Assembly: GCA_025399215.1 (NCBI GenBank)
Contig: MU621182.1
Coordinates: 1-60,014, forward strand
Source of the DNA: Globomyces pollinis-pini
Lineage: Eukaryota > Chytridiomycota > Chytridiomycetes > Rhizophydiales > Globomycetaceae
DNA length: 60,014 bases
Direction of reading: 5' to 3'
Notes under the pieces: generated by a model
Seen by the model: the letters and a program-made list of their open reading frames with translations, nothing else
What the model was told of the DNA's origin: nothing
Database searches by the model: none
Made by a program: the position numbers and the translations under genes
Shown here: positions 11,855 through 23,038 of the stretch, one piece after another
Layout of the letters: every line of letters starts with the position of its first letter
Position numbering within the stretch: the first letter of the stretch is position 1

Positions 11855-12688
11855 ATGCTTTCATTGGGTGTGTTATTAATGCTGTCCAGTACTTGGTCTG
11901 CTACCGTACCTCCAAAAGTCTTCATCGTTAATGGAAAAGATGTTCCATCCATCAGCACTTATCCTTGGGTGGTCAGTATTCACAATGCTACCAAAGGGTT
12001 GAAAAGCCATTCTTTCTGTGGTGGTGCTTTGATAGATTCTACTACTGTAGTCACAGCTGCTCATTGCTCCACTGGAGATGACGATATTACAGCACTTGAT
12101 CCATCCGAGTTACTTGTCGCCAGTCATCGTTTCAACCAAAGTGCAGACGTGAAGAGTGAACATCCTGCTGTTTTCAACGTTACATCTGTCCATATTCATC
12201 CGCTGTTCAATCAAACTGACGATGAAGTGAATAGTAATATTTTTTACGATATCGCAGTTTGGAAAGTTCAACTTGTATCTGGCAAACCTTGCAATTCAGA
12301 TGTTAGACTAGATAGTGGCAAATATTCAAAGCCAGGAAAGTTATTGACTGTGGTTGGATGGGGAGACACTATCTTCAATGCCACAGAGCAAAGTTCAACG
12401 TTGAAAGAAACCAAAGTTCCAGTTACTTCTGATAAATTATGTTTCACTGGTTATCCTAAACTAAAGGACAATCCAACTGCATTTTGTGCTGGGTATGAAG
12501 ATGGTCGAACGGATGCATGTAATGGAGATAGTGGTGGTCCAATTTTTGTGAAGGAGAACAATGTTGTTACATTAACAGGAGTTGTGTCTACAGGATTTGA
12601 GTGTGCAAGGGCTGGAAAGCCAGGTATATACACCCGAATCTCCTATGTGAGGGATTGGATCCGAGATATTCAAATCAATGGTTATTAA
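11855..12688 (+). CDS. Trypsin-like secreted serine protease (S1A)
   Basis: Intronless, 277 residues. Signal peptide MLSLGVLLMLSSTWSA, then a short propeptide. The mature enzyme would begin at IVNG (34-37), a variant of IVGG. The catalytic triad is complete: His70 in TAAHC, Asp132 in YDIAVWK and Ser226 in GDSGGP. The S1 pocket has Asp220, six residues before the catalytic Ser, and both pocket glycines (STGFECARAGKPGIY), so cleavage after Lys or Arg is expected. Seven Cys lie after the signal peptide. Several N-glycosylation sequons are present (NAT, NQS, NVT, NQT). A strong TATA box lies 36 bases upstream. Extracellular trypsins are common in chytrids and other parasitic or saprotrophic fungi. 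The sequence does not show which lifestyle applies here. Confidence 0.95.
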   Translation: MLSLGVLLMLSSTWSATVPPKVFIVNGKDVPSISTYPWVVSIHNATKGLKSHSFCGGALIDSTTVVTAAHCSTGDDDITALDPSELLVASHRFNQSADVKSEHPAVFNVTSVHIHPLFNQTDDEVNSNIFYDIAVWKVQLVSGKPCNSDVRLDSGKYSKPGKLLTVVGWGDTIFNATEQSSTLKETKVPVTSDKLCFTGYPKLKDNPTAFCAGYEDGRTDACNGDSGGPIFVKENNVVTLTGVVSTGFECARAGKPGIYTRISYVRDWIRDIQINGY

Positions 12689-12871
12689 AAGTAATTTTGA
12701 CTTTTTGTTTTTCAAATAAAAGAGTTGCTTCCGTAGATTTTCTTGTCTTTCTTTTCACTTAAAAATCCATGGTTTTTTGTTGTTGAAATTTTAAAAAGTC
12801 CAAACTGAATTTCTGAATGGGAGGGTAGTCTAAATTTTTTTATTTTTTTTTTATTTTTTTTTTTTACAGAA

Positions 12872-14577
12872 ATGGTCGCCAAAAGTATGAAGCTTTCTAT
12901 ACTAACGTATTAGAGAATAAAAGTAAACGACAAACTTGCAGAGACAGGTACAAAGTACTGCACAGAATCAATGAAAAACATCGAAAGGATAGGAAAGACA
13001 TGAAAAATGGTGTTCCTCCAAAACGTAGTGTGTCAAAGAAAGACCCCGGAATTCCAAATAACTATCCTTTTAAACAAGAATTGTTAATGAAGGCTGCTGA
13101 AGAGAAATTAAGATTGAAAGAAGAGAAATTGAAGCGACGAGAAGAAAAACGAGAGAAAAAGAACTTATTACAAAAAGACTTACAAGCTTTTGTGGAAGAC
13201 CAAGAGCTTAATGTCACTCCAGAAAACAGCACTCAATTACAAAATAACCGTATCTTGACTCTTGATAAATTCTATCACCCTTTCCAACACACCATTGAAC
13301 ACAATCATGTCATTTTAATTACTGTTGATGCGAGAGACCCTTTGTTCTCCTTTTCCGAAGATTTATTTAATTATATAAGCAAGCAGAAATCCGCCATTGT
13401 GATCCTTAACAAAGTTGGTAAGTTTTTCAATCATTTGACTTGTAGATGTCATTCCTCGTGAATCTTTAGAGAAATGGATGAAATATTTCTCCAAATCAAT
13501 CCCTGTAGTTCCTTACTCCACAACCAATCATAGCATCGCCAGCACTCAACTTTTATTAGAATTACTTAACTCGTATATTCAAAACACTAAACTTGAAGAA
13601 CCATTGAATCTCGGTGTTATTGGGTATCCTCAAACTGGAAAATCATCGTTGATTAATCACTTACAAAAGAACTTGAATCAAAAGAATATCAAATTATCCA
13701 CCACACCTGGCATCATGTTTTCGTTGACAGATTTGGAAGAGGAATCTCAAAAGGTTTTATTACGAAACTATTCCAAGGCCAATAAAGTGCCTGAGCCAGA
13801 GACTGTTGTTACCGCTATTTTAGATAGATTCAAGGCACATCAATTGACAAAGTTATATTCTTTGTACCCATATACAAATTATAACGATTTATTAGTTCAA
13901 TTTGGTAGAAGCAGAAACTTTATCCGCAGAGTAAACACTTTTTTATTTCTAACTCTTTTTAGCATGGGGTTGTTGACACTGCTGGAGCAGCAAGGTTGAT
14001 TATTCAAGATTGGTATCAAGGAAGAATTCCGTACTATACAAACCCAGTGAATGAATCCGTTGGTAACTTACAACATGCGAAGAAAATTGAAAAGGAGTTT
14101 TCTTTGTCAAAGGTCAATACTGTCTACAATTCAAACTCTTTAAAATCAATTAGTGATTTTGAAAAATTGTTTTTAATCAAGACCGAAGGTTCCGTTCCTG
14201 TTGATATGGAACTTGACTCATTACCAAAGGGATATAAATTACCACCTACTCCTTCTGTATCTACAGTAGATGAAGAAATGTATGAAGATGTTGATGAAGA
14301 CGAAGAAGCCGAAGACAGTGAAAACTCGGAAGACGATCAAGTTATGGATGACGAGGAAGAACCTAGTTTTATGGAAGATGATGAATATTTAGAACTTGAA
14401 GGCGATGAAAACGCTGAGGAAGATGATGAAGATGAGACGATAATAGTTCCAGCAAAAGGTAAAAAGGCTAAAACAGATCCTCTCAAACCTACCGTAAAAT
14501 CCTCAGTTTCCAAAAAGCAAAAGAAATCTCTCAAATTTGATCATGCTGGCACTTATGACTTTTCTGAACATTTTTAA
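12872..14577 (+). CDS. Nucleolar GTPase of the nucleostemin/GNL3 (Grn1) family
   Basis: Ribosome biogenesis GTPase of the large subunit. The N-terminus is split by a 29-nt intron after four codons; the spliced start reads MVAKKNKSKRQTCRDRYKVL, the basic GN3L-Grn1 domain. A Lys/Glu-rich coiled coil follows (KAAEEKLRLKEEKLKRREEK). The GTPase is circularly permuted: VDARDP, then the G4 motif NKVD interrupted by a 28-nt intron, then the G1 motif GYPQTGKSSLIN. G3 reads TTPGI rather than the usual DxPGI. A further 32-nt intron precedes HGVVDTAGAARLIIQDWYQGRIPYYT, the expected C-terminal domain. The end is an acidic tract plus a Lys-rich nuclear signal. It is more likely GNL3/GNL3L than Nug1/GNL2, judged by length and acidic tail. 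Confidence 0.9.
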
Positions 14578-14767
14578 TAAAATCGCATTTCATGAACTTG
14601 TCTAATCTTGGTAAATGACTATCGCGAAGTACTTAAAAGAGGAGACAATCTAAAGATTAGAGTGCTACAGTATTTTGATCACAATGATTGAAGATTAATG
14701 GAGTTATCAATTGAACTCCTATGGTCACATTATAACAGTAAACAAAAACGTAAATAAACGGGACAAG

Positions 14768-17700
14768 ATGGATCTGCCCTCTAAGAAACAATCACCAAAC
14801 AAACTTATTCTCATGTCATTCAAATGGGACGAAGTTGATAGTAGACAAGAAAAGTCTAAGCAACAAGCAAAAGAGTTGAAGCAATTTTTGATGCTACAAA
14901 CCGAACAAGCGAAAATAAGGTTCAAAACAATTGATTAATGAAATAGAAAACAACAGCAGAAATTGAATGATATTGAAGCATATAAAAAGTTGGATCAATT
15001 GCAAACTGTGGTAAATCTAATCACATTTTAAATGGTAGAATTCAGGATTCAATCAACATTCTACATCAAAGATTAATAATATTAAAAAAATGGATCCAAT
15101 TTCGATAAATCAAGAAGTAAATAATACAAAGTACACTTATGACGCGATTAACCCAAATACTTCACGGACCTCTACACTATCCATAACGAATAATAGTCAA
15201 AATAGTATTCCCAGTATCAATGCCACTGGATCTCTTCCACTACCACAAACGAATTTGTACTCGAATGGTCTCTCAATGACAAGTTGTCTTGATATACCTT
15301 CAAAATTACAAAGTGGTTTATCACAAAATCCTTTAATTATGGATGATTATATAACCAAACTAAGAACCACAGAAGAACTCTTATTACACGAAAAAAGAGC
15401 TCGATTAATGGTCGATCAAGAATTACAAGCTGGAAAGTATTTGATCCTAAATTTAAACAATCAACTGGAACAACTCAAACAACAAAGTCAACATGATCGT
15501 GACCAAATGAATCAAATAGTTAACCAAATGAAATCAAATGAATTTAAAAATCAAGATATCATTGAAAAATTAAACTCCAAGATTGACAATGAAGCCGTTA
15601 AAGTTCATCAATTGTACAGTGAAATGAATTCAAAAAGCAACCATGAAATAGTTAATCAGCAACAGAAAGATCAAAACTATAATTTATTAAGTGAACAATT
15701 TAATCAACTGAATCTAAAATTTCAAAATTTTCAAAATAATCATCAATTGAATGATAGTCAGATCAGTAATCAAATGAAACAATTTGATTTGGAATTTGAA
15801 AAATATCATCAAACTCTACAACATATGAAAAACTATGATGAATTGTTTAACCAATTGAAAGTCTTTATAGATTCCAATTCAAATTTCTTGAAACAAAACA
15901 TTAAAGGTAACTTTTATCATAAATTTATGATATTCGCTTAGAAACGAATCAAGAAATCTTGAATCAAATCAATAATGAAGTTAAAGTTCGTAAACACTTG
16001 CAAGAAAGTGTACAAATGAATCAAAATGATTTAACAAATTATGTAAACAATTTAATTAGTGAAAATGTTTATCAATTGAATAAGATTATCAATCAACAAA
16101 GTTTGAAATTCAAACAAGATCTTGAACATTTAACGAAAACAAATGATCAAAATTTACATTCAATAGAAAAAAAGATATATCATACCAATGAACCTATTTT
16201 ACACAATTTAAATCAAAAGATAACAAGTTTGGAAATTCAATGTAATGATTTTGATCAAGTATTTAAAACAATGAATGAAAATTTGAATACCAAAATAAAT
16301 GATCAGATGAAGCACTTTCATGCACAATTGATTAAAAAAGATGAAGAACATTTGGTCAATATTCAAAGTATTTTTAGTAATTTCAAAATATTTGAAAAAT
16401 CTATCAATAGTAAAGTAAAATCACTGGAAGATATTTTAAGGATAGAAATTAAAACAAGAAAAGAATCTGATGGTAAACTTTTTGAATTTGGTAAGTTGAA
16501 AACTACAATAACTGATTTCATTAGGCCAAAAGTACAAGATAGAAACAGAAACAATTCAATCTCAAATAATTCGATTAAATAATGACTTGGATGAAACAAA
16601 GATGGATGGAATCAAAACATTGGATCTATTGAATTCTACTGCTGAAAAGATTACATTGGTACAGAACAATTTCATTACCAACTTTGAAAAAGAAATTGAA
16701 AAACTATCAAAAGTGATTAAGAATCAAGGTATTTAAGAATGTCTCTGATATATTACAGGAAAACAATTCCCTGAAATGCTACATTCGTTAAAAGTTGAAA
16801 TCCTATCGAATCAAGATCAGTTTGAGTTGCAATACAAAGAGGAAACATCTCAGATGAATTTTGAAATAGAGGAACAAAAAAGCCAGTTACAACTTCAAAC
16901 AAGTCAAATTGAAGGATTTCAAAATTTATTGGATCAACTTAAATTGGATATTGAAGACAAATTCAAAACAAAATCTATTCAATTAGATTCAACATTTGAA
17001 GCGTATAAAATCGAACTGGCAAATCGTCCTACTAATGATATATTGGAAACATCAATCAAGGAATTGGAAACAAAATACATGGAAGGTCTAGAGGAAGTAA
17101 ATCATCATATTGAAGAAATTCAAGCTCTTCAAAGAGGGTGTGTTACTATTGGTCAATATGAAGAGACAAAGGATACTATTGAAACCAAATATGCGGATTT
17201 AGAAATAAAATCTATTGAAGTGACATATGATCTAACACAGCTGAAAAACAAGTTGGAAGCATTTCACCAAGAGCAAAATCAAATTCCTGAAAAGATTTTC
17301 CTCGAAATTCAAACTCTTGACCAAAAATGTACATTGCACGACGAGACACTGGCATCCAACTCTAGTTTACATGAACGTTGTGAAAAAGATATCAATGATT
17401 TAAAATCATTAACCGAATCTATGAATACCAAGTTGAAGAATCAAAAGCAAGAAAAACTAACGGATATGCAAAGTATCCAATCGATGATACATAACACAAA
17501 AGAGCAGCAAAATATGATATTGGCAAAACTTGAAAAGTGTGATGATAAAATATTACACTTGAATGATAATTTGAATTTAGAATTGAATTCTATTTCCAAA
17601 AAAGTATCAGATGTCAGCATTTTAGTGGATGATAAATTTGATGAATATACTAAAACCGTTAAAGATTTAGAAGATGTCATTCAAAGAAACGCGGAGTCGA

Positions 17701-18617
17701 TAGAAAGATCCAGAATTGAGTATCAAGACCTACTTAAAGATGAAATGGATGACCTAAAAAGCAAACATGTAGATCTGGTCCAGTCTGTTGATTTCAAGAT
17801 TCATGAAAAGACAGAAGAATTGGTGGAAAGTGTTTTGATTAATACGAAGAGTTGCAATAGGTTGGCAAATGCTGTTCAAGAAAATACAACCATGGTCCAA
17901 TCCATCAACAAACAATTAAAGTCGGACATAACTGCCAATGAAAAGCAGATTGAAAAACTGAGAGATTGGTTCAATTCGGTTCAGCAAAACTTTAATCAAG
18001 AAGATTATTTGAAGCAGAAGGACTACTTGAAAACATTTGAAAAGTCCAATGAGTTGATACAGCTTAACATTAAAGAAATTGAAAAACTGAGGAAGAAAAT
18101 GCAAGCTCTTGAGGAGTCCTTCAGCAGGAAGCTTGAAGATTCTATAGCGTTAAATGGTAAAGCAGTTTCGGATTCCATTAGTCACACCCAACAATTACAA
18201 GTCCTACAACAGTCCAATCATCAAGAGCACCAGCAACTATTCTTGGAATATCAAGCATCTATCAAAGAAATAATCACAGAGATAACGAAAATTAAGAAAA
18301 CTATAAACACATTATTGTTAGATATGTCCAAAATGTCTGCAACTTTAGATAGAGATGAAAAGATTCACGAAATTGATCAAAATATTCAACCAATTCATCA
18401 AAAACTTGACTCATTAGTTGCACACCTTCATCAGATAGAAGAACGGATAAATAAGCCTCGAAACTCAAGCAGAGATCATACAAGTAATGAACTAGTTTCT
18501 GGATCGTTTTACAAACCACCTCATCTTAATTTCCGAAAAGACATAGACGCAAAAGACGATGATGAAGATGCTGCTGAATTTCCACTGAAACATCAAACAT
18601 CTAGTCTGGAATTTTAG
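14768..18617 (+). CDS. Large coiled-coil protein, unknown (about 1,200 residues)
   Basis: Built from six exons. It starts MDLPSKKQSPNKLILMSFKW. Introns of 26-37 nt near 14919, 15013 (28 nt), 15906, 16491 and 16731 keep one frame throughout, for example NSGFNQHSTSKINNIKKMDPIS across the second. After a Ser/Asn-rich head, almost the whole protein is heptad-repeat coiled coil rich in Gln, Asn, Lys, Glu and Ile/Leu with almost no Pro. The last 60 residues are charged and disordered (DAKDDDEDAAEF). No motor, membrane or nucleotide-binding segment is visible. Candidates include a centrosomal, basal-body or flagellar scaffold, which would fit a flagellated fungus, or a cytoskeletal linker. Composition alone cannot decide. 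Confidence 0.8.
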
Positions 18618-18731
18618 AAAGGATGTGATGAATTAGATCCAATAATAAATAATCAAATGTACAACTCCTACAGTCAAATAATCGCTTTATTGAATCATAT
18701 CCCAAACCACTATCCACGAGTGCTATCTAAT

Positions 18732-19517
18732 TTAGGTTTTTGTAACTCTTGCCATCCCCGTTTGGCTTGACCCTTCAGTGAAAGGAGCTCTTAGTCGTTT
18801 CATCACCATCAAGTAAACTTGCATTTTAATCCCCATATACAAAAGATTTACAATCTTTGGAGTTATGTTTGGAATCAAACTAAGTGGTGGAAAAGCCAAA
18901 ATCAAATAGGTAATATTACACATCGCGATATAAATAGCGGTTTTTGAAGATTTGAGGAATAGTAAGACACATATTTCTCTCCTCTTGCTTTTCTCGAGTT
19001 CGGTACCAATCAAGTAGAGGTGAATTATACTAATTGATAGTATGATTAATGACCAGGCTGCCCGAAAAATTAGTAAAGTTTGACTTGTTGCCATTGGGAA
19101 TGTTATCTTGTACAAATTCCCATAAGAATTAAAACAAAATAACGTTTTGTAGAAAATAGTTGTTAGACTACCAAGTATTGCCAATGATAATCCCAATACA
19201 CCGATTTTCTTTGACTGTCCGACATTGTACATCGTCGTGATCCGATTCAATAGATAAAATAGACATACATCAGAAATAACTGCGAGTATTTGACCAACTA
19301 TATAGAAAATGATTCGAGTTTGTAAGTTCGTTTCGGAAGGATTTTCATAACCCAAGTATAAACAGAAAGATATGAAATTGCTGATATTACTGATGTAAGT
19401 CACCAAAATCTCGGTAGTTAAGCTTGGGTAGTTTGAGCAGGAAATTACCAACAATCCACTTACAGCAGCAATGACTGAATTTTGAATTCTCAAATCCATA
19501 ACTAGCGTAGAAGACAT
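18732..19517 (-). CDS. 7TM protein, family A member 1
   Basis: Intronless, 261 residues, seven hydrophobic helices. The N-terminus before helix 1 is short (MSSTLVMDLRIQN). Family landmarks: DLRIQN, SCSNYPSLT between helices 1 and 2, FYIVGQILAVISDVCLFYLL in helix 3, HLYLI in helix 5, a basic loop and LLFLKSSKTAIY entering helix 6, FPPLSLIPNITPKIVN before helix 7, and a basic end KRLR. It is closest to the copy at 20725-21504. It lacks the DRY, NPxxY and WxP motifs of rhodopsin-like receptors, and I cannot place it in a named GPCR class. ACGCGA lies 39 bases upstream of the ATG. It is convergent with the coiled-coil gene, 114 bp away. Confidence 0.85.
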   Translation of the reverse strand: MSSTLVMDLRIQNSVIAAVSGLLVISCSNYPSLTTEILVTYISNISNFISFCLYLGYENPSETNLQTRIIFYIVGQILAVISDVCLFYLLNRITTMYNVGQSKKIGVLGLSLAILGSLTTIFYKTLFCFNSYGNLYKITFPMATSQTLLIFRAAWSLIILSISIIHLYLIGTELEKSKRREICVLLFLKSSKTAIYIAMCNITYLILAFPPLSLIPNITPKIVNLLYMGIKMQVYLMVMKRLRAPFTEGSSQTGMARVTKT

Positions 19518-19937
19518 TTGAGTTTGTCGTTTGTATTGTAAAGTGAAAAGAAAGAAACGCGACTTTCAATTCCGGTAAGCCAATCTACATAAGACCAGTT
19601 GATATGAAAGAAATGATTAAGAGACAGTTGAGATACGAAACAGATGTTGCATCAGATCATAGTAGTCCATTTACTTCCTCTGGTAAGGACTAACGTTTCT
19701 AGTGGAATCTCAGCAGAATGACAAAGTCGTCAAATAACGTGAACGATCATGGCTTCAGGCATTCTGATACCGACCTTCATCTCCACTCTATTGTATCAAT
19801 TCATATTAGCCCGTTTTTTTTTTCAATGGCAATTCCTAGACGCCTTTATTAAAGTGGCAATTTGGAGACGGTTTTGCCACGATTGGAGTATAAAACGATT
19901 CAAAGTCCACCAGGAAAATATCAAATAAATAGAAAAT
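19518..19937. other. Divergent promoter region between a 7TM gene and the secreted repeat protein
   Basis: No gene is seen. It holds the ACGCGA element at 19557-19562, near the minus-strand 7TM start, and a TATAAAA box at 19889 near the plus-strand gene. Confidence 0.6.
19889..19895 (+). promoter_or_regulatory. TATA box of the secreted repeat-protein gene
   Basis: TATAAAA sits 42 bases upstream of the ATG at 19938, the same arrangement as in the trypsin gene. Confidence 0.6.
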
Positions 19938-20528
19938 ATGTTCTCTGCTGTAGTCTTCGCCCTTGTCTCTTCTTCCATCGCTGCTCCAGCTTATGGTTAC
20001 GATAAAGTTGCACCAGCTTACGTGACCCCTACCACCACTCCTTGTGTTGAAACTATTGCTGCCATTGCTACTCCAGCTTACAACCAAGTCGCTCCAATCG
20101 CCGGTGCTCCATACAACACTGCTGCTCCAATTGCAGCAACCACACCTTGTGAAACTCCAAACGTTTACGCGACTGCTGCTCCAATCGCTACTCCAGGTTA
20201 CAACACCGCAGCTCCAATCATTGGAACTACCCCATGTGATGAATCCATCCCATACAACACCGCTGCTCCAATCGCTACCTCTACTCCATGTGTTGAACCA
20301 ACTCCAGTTGGCTATGCACATGCAGCTGCCACTCTTGCTGCTGATGCCTACGGTTACAAAGCACCAGTTGCTACTCCAGGGTATGAACAAGTGGCTGCCA
20401 TTGCTACTCCAGGATACGGATATGCTGAAGCTACCCAAGCTGCTTCCAGCTACAGTGTCATCTCTGGTGCTTCTTCAAACACCTTCATTGGATCTGCAAT
20501 CATGGCCCTTGCCTTCTTTGCCTTATAA
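19938..20528 (+). CDS. Secreted, probably GPI-anchored Ala/Pro/Thr repeat protein
   Basis: Intronless, 196 residues. Signal peptide MFSAVVFALVSSSIAAPAYG. The body consists of imperfect repeats built from APIAT, YNTAAPIA, ATPGY and TTPCVE-like units. The four TPC units each supply one Cys (TTPCVE, TTPCET, TTPCDE, STPCVE). The C-terminus has small residues (SGASSNT) followed by the hydrophobic end FIGSAIMALAFFAL, which fits a GPI attachment signal. Ala, Pro, Thr and Tyr dominate and charge is low. This suggests a structural wall, cyst or surface-coat protein. Codon use is strikingly biased to C- or T-ending codons (gctcca, accact), unlike its AT-rich neighbours, as in highly expressed genes. 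No enzyme domain is present. Confidence 0.85.
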   Translation: MFSAVVFALVSSSIAAPAYGYDKVAPAYVTPTTTPCVETIAAIATPAYNQVAPIAGAPYNTAAPIAATTPCETPNVYATAAPIATPGYNTAAPIIGTTPCDESIPYNTAAPIATSTPCVEPTPVGYAHAAATLAADAYGYKAPVATPGYEQVAAIATPGYGYAEATQAASSYSVISGASSNTFIGSAIMALAFFAL

Positions 20529-20724
20529 TTAATTATACTTTTACTTATGAAAATCTAATAAATGTGTATTTAAACTAAAAATGGTATTTGCATCACAGAT
20601 GCCGATTCAAACACTTAAGATTTCCTCAAATTAGCTACAACTTAAATCTAACTACTTTGGATTGGAAACTCTTAATCAAATACCAATTCTTTATCATTTA
20701 CTACATGTAAGGAACAACATAGCT

Positions 20725-21504
20725 TTATTTTGTCATTTTCGCTATGCCTGATTGATTTGAACTTTGGATTGATGGTGCTTTTAGTCGCTTCATAATCATC
20801 AGATACACTTGCATTTTCAGGCCCATGTACAGTAGATTTACAATCTTTGGTGTGATGTTTGGGATTGCACTAAACGGAGGAAATGCCAGAATCAGATAAG
20901 CAGTGGTACACGCTGTTATATAAATCGATGTTTTTGACGATCTGACAAATAGTAACACAAATATTTCCTTCTTTTTGTTGACATCGAGTTCGATCTTGAT
21001 GAGATATAGATGTATCACGGTAATTGATAAAATTATCAAGGACCAAACTGCCCGAAAAATGAGTAATACTTGACTTGAAGCAAAAGAAAATGGAGTCATG
21101 TACAAGTTCCCATAAGCATTAACACAGAACAGTGTTTTGTATATGAATGTGGTCAGACCACCAAATGCAGCCAGCGACATCCCCAGAAGGTTAATTTTCT
21201 TCGATTGTTGAATATTCAGAATTGTTGTAATTCGATTCAATAGATAAAACAAACATACATCAGATATTACACCAACCAATTGACCAATTACATAGAAAAT
21301 AAATCTAGGTAGTAATCTATCTGATGGAATTTCATAAACCAAGAAAAATGTAAAGGATAGAAAATTGGTAAAGTTGCTGATATAAGTCACCAAAATCTCT
21401 GGAGTTAAGCTGGGATAGTTTGAGCAGGAAATCACCAATAATCCACTTACTGCTGCTATAATCAAATTTTGAATTCGTAAATCCACCACCAAAGTAGAAG
21501 ACAT
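20725..21504 (-). CDS. 7TM protein, family A member 2
   Basis: Intronless, 259 residues, seven hydrophobic helices. It is nearly collinear with the copy at 18732-19517: the same MSSTLV-DLRIQN start, SCSNYPSLTPEILVTYISN, SDVCLFYLLNRITT, FRAVWSLIILS and IPNITPKIVNLLYMGLKMQVY. Differences cluster in the loop after helix 2 (VYEIPSDRLLPRF) and in the C-terminal tail. This pattern suggests a recent duplication, with the secreted repeat gene lying between the copies. ACGCGT lies at 21539-21544, 34 bases upstream of the ATG. The function is unknown; sensing or signalling is only an inference from topology. Confidence 0.85.
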   Translation of the reverse strand: MSSTLVVDLRIQNLIIAAVSGLLVISCSNYPSLTPEILVTYISNFTNFLSFTFFLVYEIPSDRLLPRFIFYVIGQLVGVISDVCLFYLLNRITTILNIQQSKKINLLGMSLAAFGGLTTFIYKTLFCVNAYGNLYMTPFSFASSQVLLIFRAVWSLIILSITVIHLYLIKIELDVNKKKEIFVLLFVRSSKTSIYITACTTAYLILAFPPFSAIPNITPKIVNLLYMGLKMQVYLMIMKRLKAPSIQSSNQSGIAKMTK

Positions 21505-21788
21505 GTCAGACCTTTCTAATTTTTAAACTAAACGGATGACGCGTTCTGAACCAGAATTAAAACAATGGAATCAATTGTGATGCATGATTAGACTTAGATT
21601 GAGAAAATTCCCCAGATTATATGAATGAGTAATACTTGAAATCAAACTATTTTCAAATTCGACTTGGTTATTACTACTGTTCGTTTTTATCATTTTATTA
21701 GCTCATTGAAACTAAGTGATCTGAAGTTGGTTTCCATTAGTTGAGTGGTGGGTGGTATTTGGGAATGTTTTCTTTTTGATTCCCAATT

Positions 21789-22919
21789 ATGGATTCACAT
21801 CCATCCACTCCCGTTACCCCAATATCTCGTGCTGAACTAGAGAATCAACTGATAGGGACATATAAAATTATTCGTTTTATTGGGGCCGGTTCTTATGCTA
21901 CTGTCTTTTTGGCGGAGGACTGTGGTCCAACAAAGTGTGGTCAAGTTGCCATTAAAATAACGAAAAGGGCCGATAAAGAAGGTATATATGATCAACTCAG
22001 TTAATCGAACTAGGTTATCGACTGCTGAAGCATGTTAATGAGATATTCCATCATTTAGAGACTACTATTTTTTCAGAAACATCATTCTCACCTATAACAG
22101 CTGCAAATAGAAATGAGAGATATGGAAAAGATAATGTTATTCGATATATCGATACAATTGAAACAGATTTGTATTTGTGTACTGTGATGGAGTACATAAA
22201 TGGTATGGAACTCTTTGACTATATCATGAAGTATCACAAAAAGATTGAATCAATCTCTATTGGTGTTGAAGATGCTCTCGCTAAGAAGATTATGCGTGAT
22301 TTACTTCAAGGTATGGCATAATTTTCTATTTTCTATTTATTCAGGCTATTCATCTGTTGTTTAACATCTGTTTTTAAATACTAACTGTAAAATAGCACTC
22401 TGGTATTGCCACTCTCGGAAAGTAGCTCATGGGGATATAAAGTTAGAGAATATTTTAGTGGTAGACACTCCATCTCCAACAATTAAATTGATTGATTTTG
22501 GATTAGCGCAAATTATTAACACTGGCAATTCAAAACCGGCAAGAGGGTCAGATCCATATTTAAGCCCAGAAATAGTCATGCAACTACCAGTACAGGATAT
22601 TTTTAAATGTGATATTTGGGCATTGGGGGTTGTTTTATTTGCCCTAATGACTGGTAGAATGCCATTTGACGTTGATGAAAAACAACGAGAACTTCACCAT
22701 GGATTGAATGAATATGATTTAGAGAATCGTTTGAGAAGGAATCTGTTACGAAAAATTGCTATGGGATCTTACAAATATTCAGAATCAGAGTCATCAAATA
22801 TTCAGCCAGATGTAAAAGATTTAATTTCAAAGATGTTGTGTAGAAATGCAAATGATAGATTCAACGCGGAAGATTGCTTAAATCATAAATGGTTTAGTTC
22901 ACTAAATGTACATGGGTAA
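21789..22919 (+). CDS. Ser/Thr protein kinase, CAMK-like
   Basis: Three exons with introns near 21981 and 22312; the second is 85 nt. The spliced protein has a glycine loop GAGSYATVFLAED, the ATP lysine in VAIK, hinge VMEYINGMELFDYI, catalytic loop VAHGDIKLENIL, IDFGLA, a short activation segment GSDPYLSPEI, CDIWALGVVLFALMTGRMPF, and the closing RFNAEDCLNHKWF. It is about 320 residues, essentially a bare kinase domain. The catalytic loop reads HGD instead of HRD. The aspartate is kept, so activity is possible, but regulation by activation-loop phosphorylation is probably absent. The insert between the ATP lysine and the hinge is longer than usual. I cannot name an orthologue; nutrient-responsive fungal CAMK/Ran1-type kinases are the nearest impression. 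Confidence 0.88.
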
Positions 22920-23038
22920 CAACGTCCTTTCAACCGATTCCATTTGGGAAATAAAACGACTATCATAATTTAAATGGGTTGCTTATATTTTGATAATTTG
23001 AATAACGATCCGATTGCAACAAAAGAAAGAAGTATTTA

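Noticed and set aside
12835..12866. Poly-T tract before the GNL3 gene
   Set aside because: Simple low-complexity sequence, probably promoter or 5' UTR pyrimidine tract, not an element in itself.
19836..20438. 200-codon minus-strand frame rich in Trp, Ser and Gly
   Set aside because: It is the antisense shadow of the repeat-rich secreted protein; the repeats keep stop codons out of the opposite strand.
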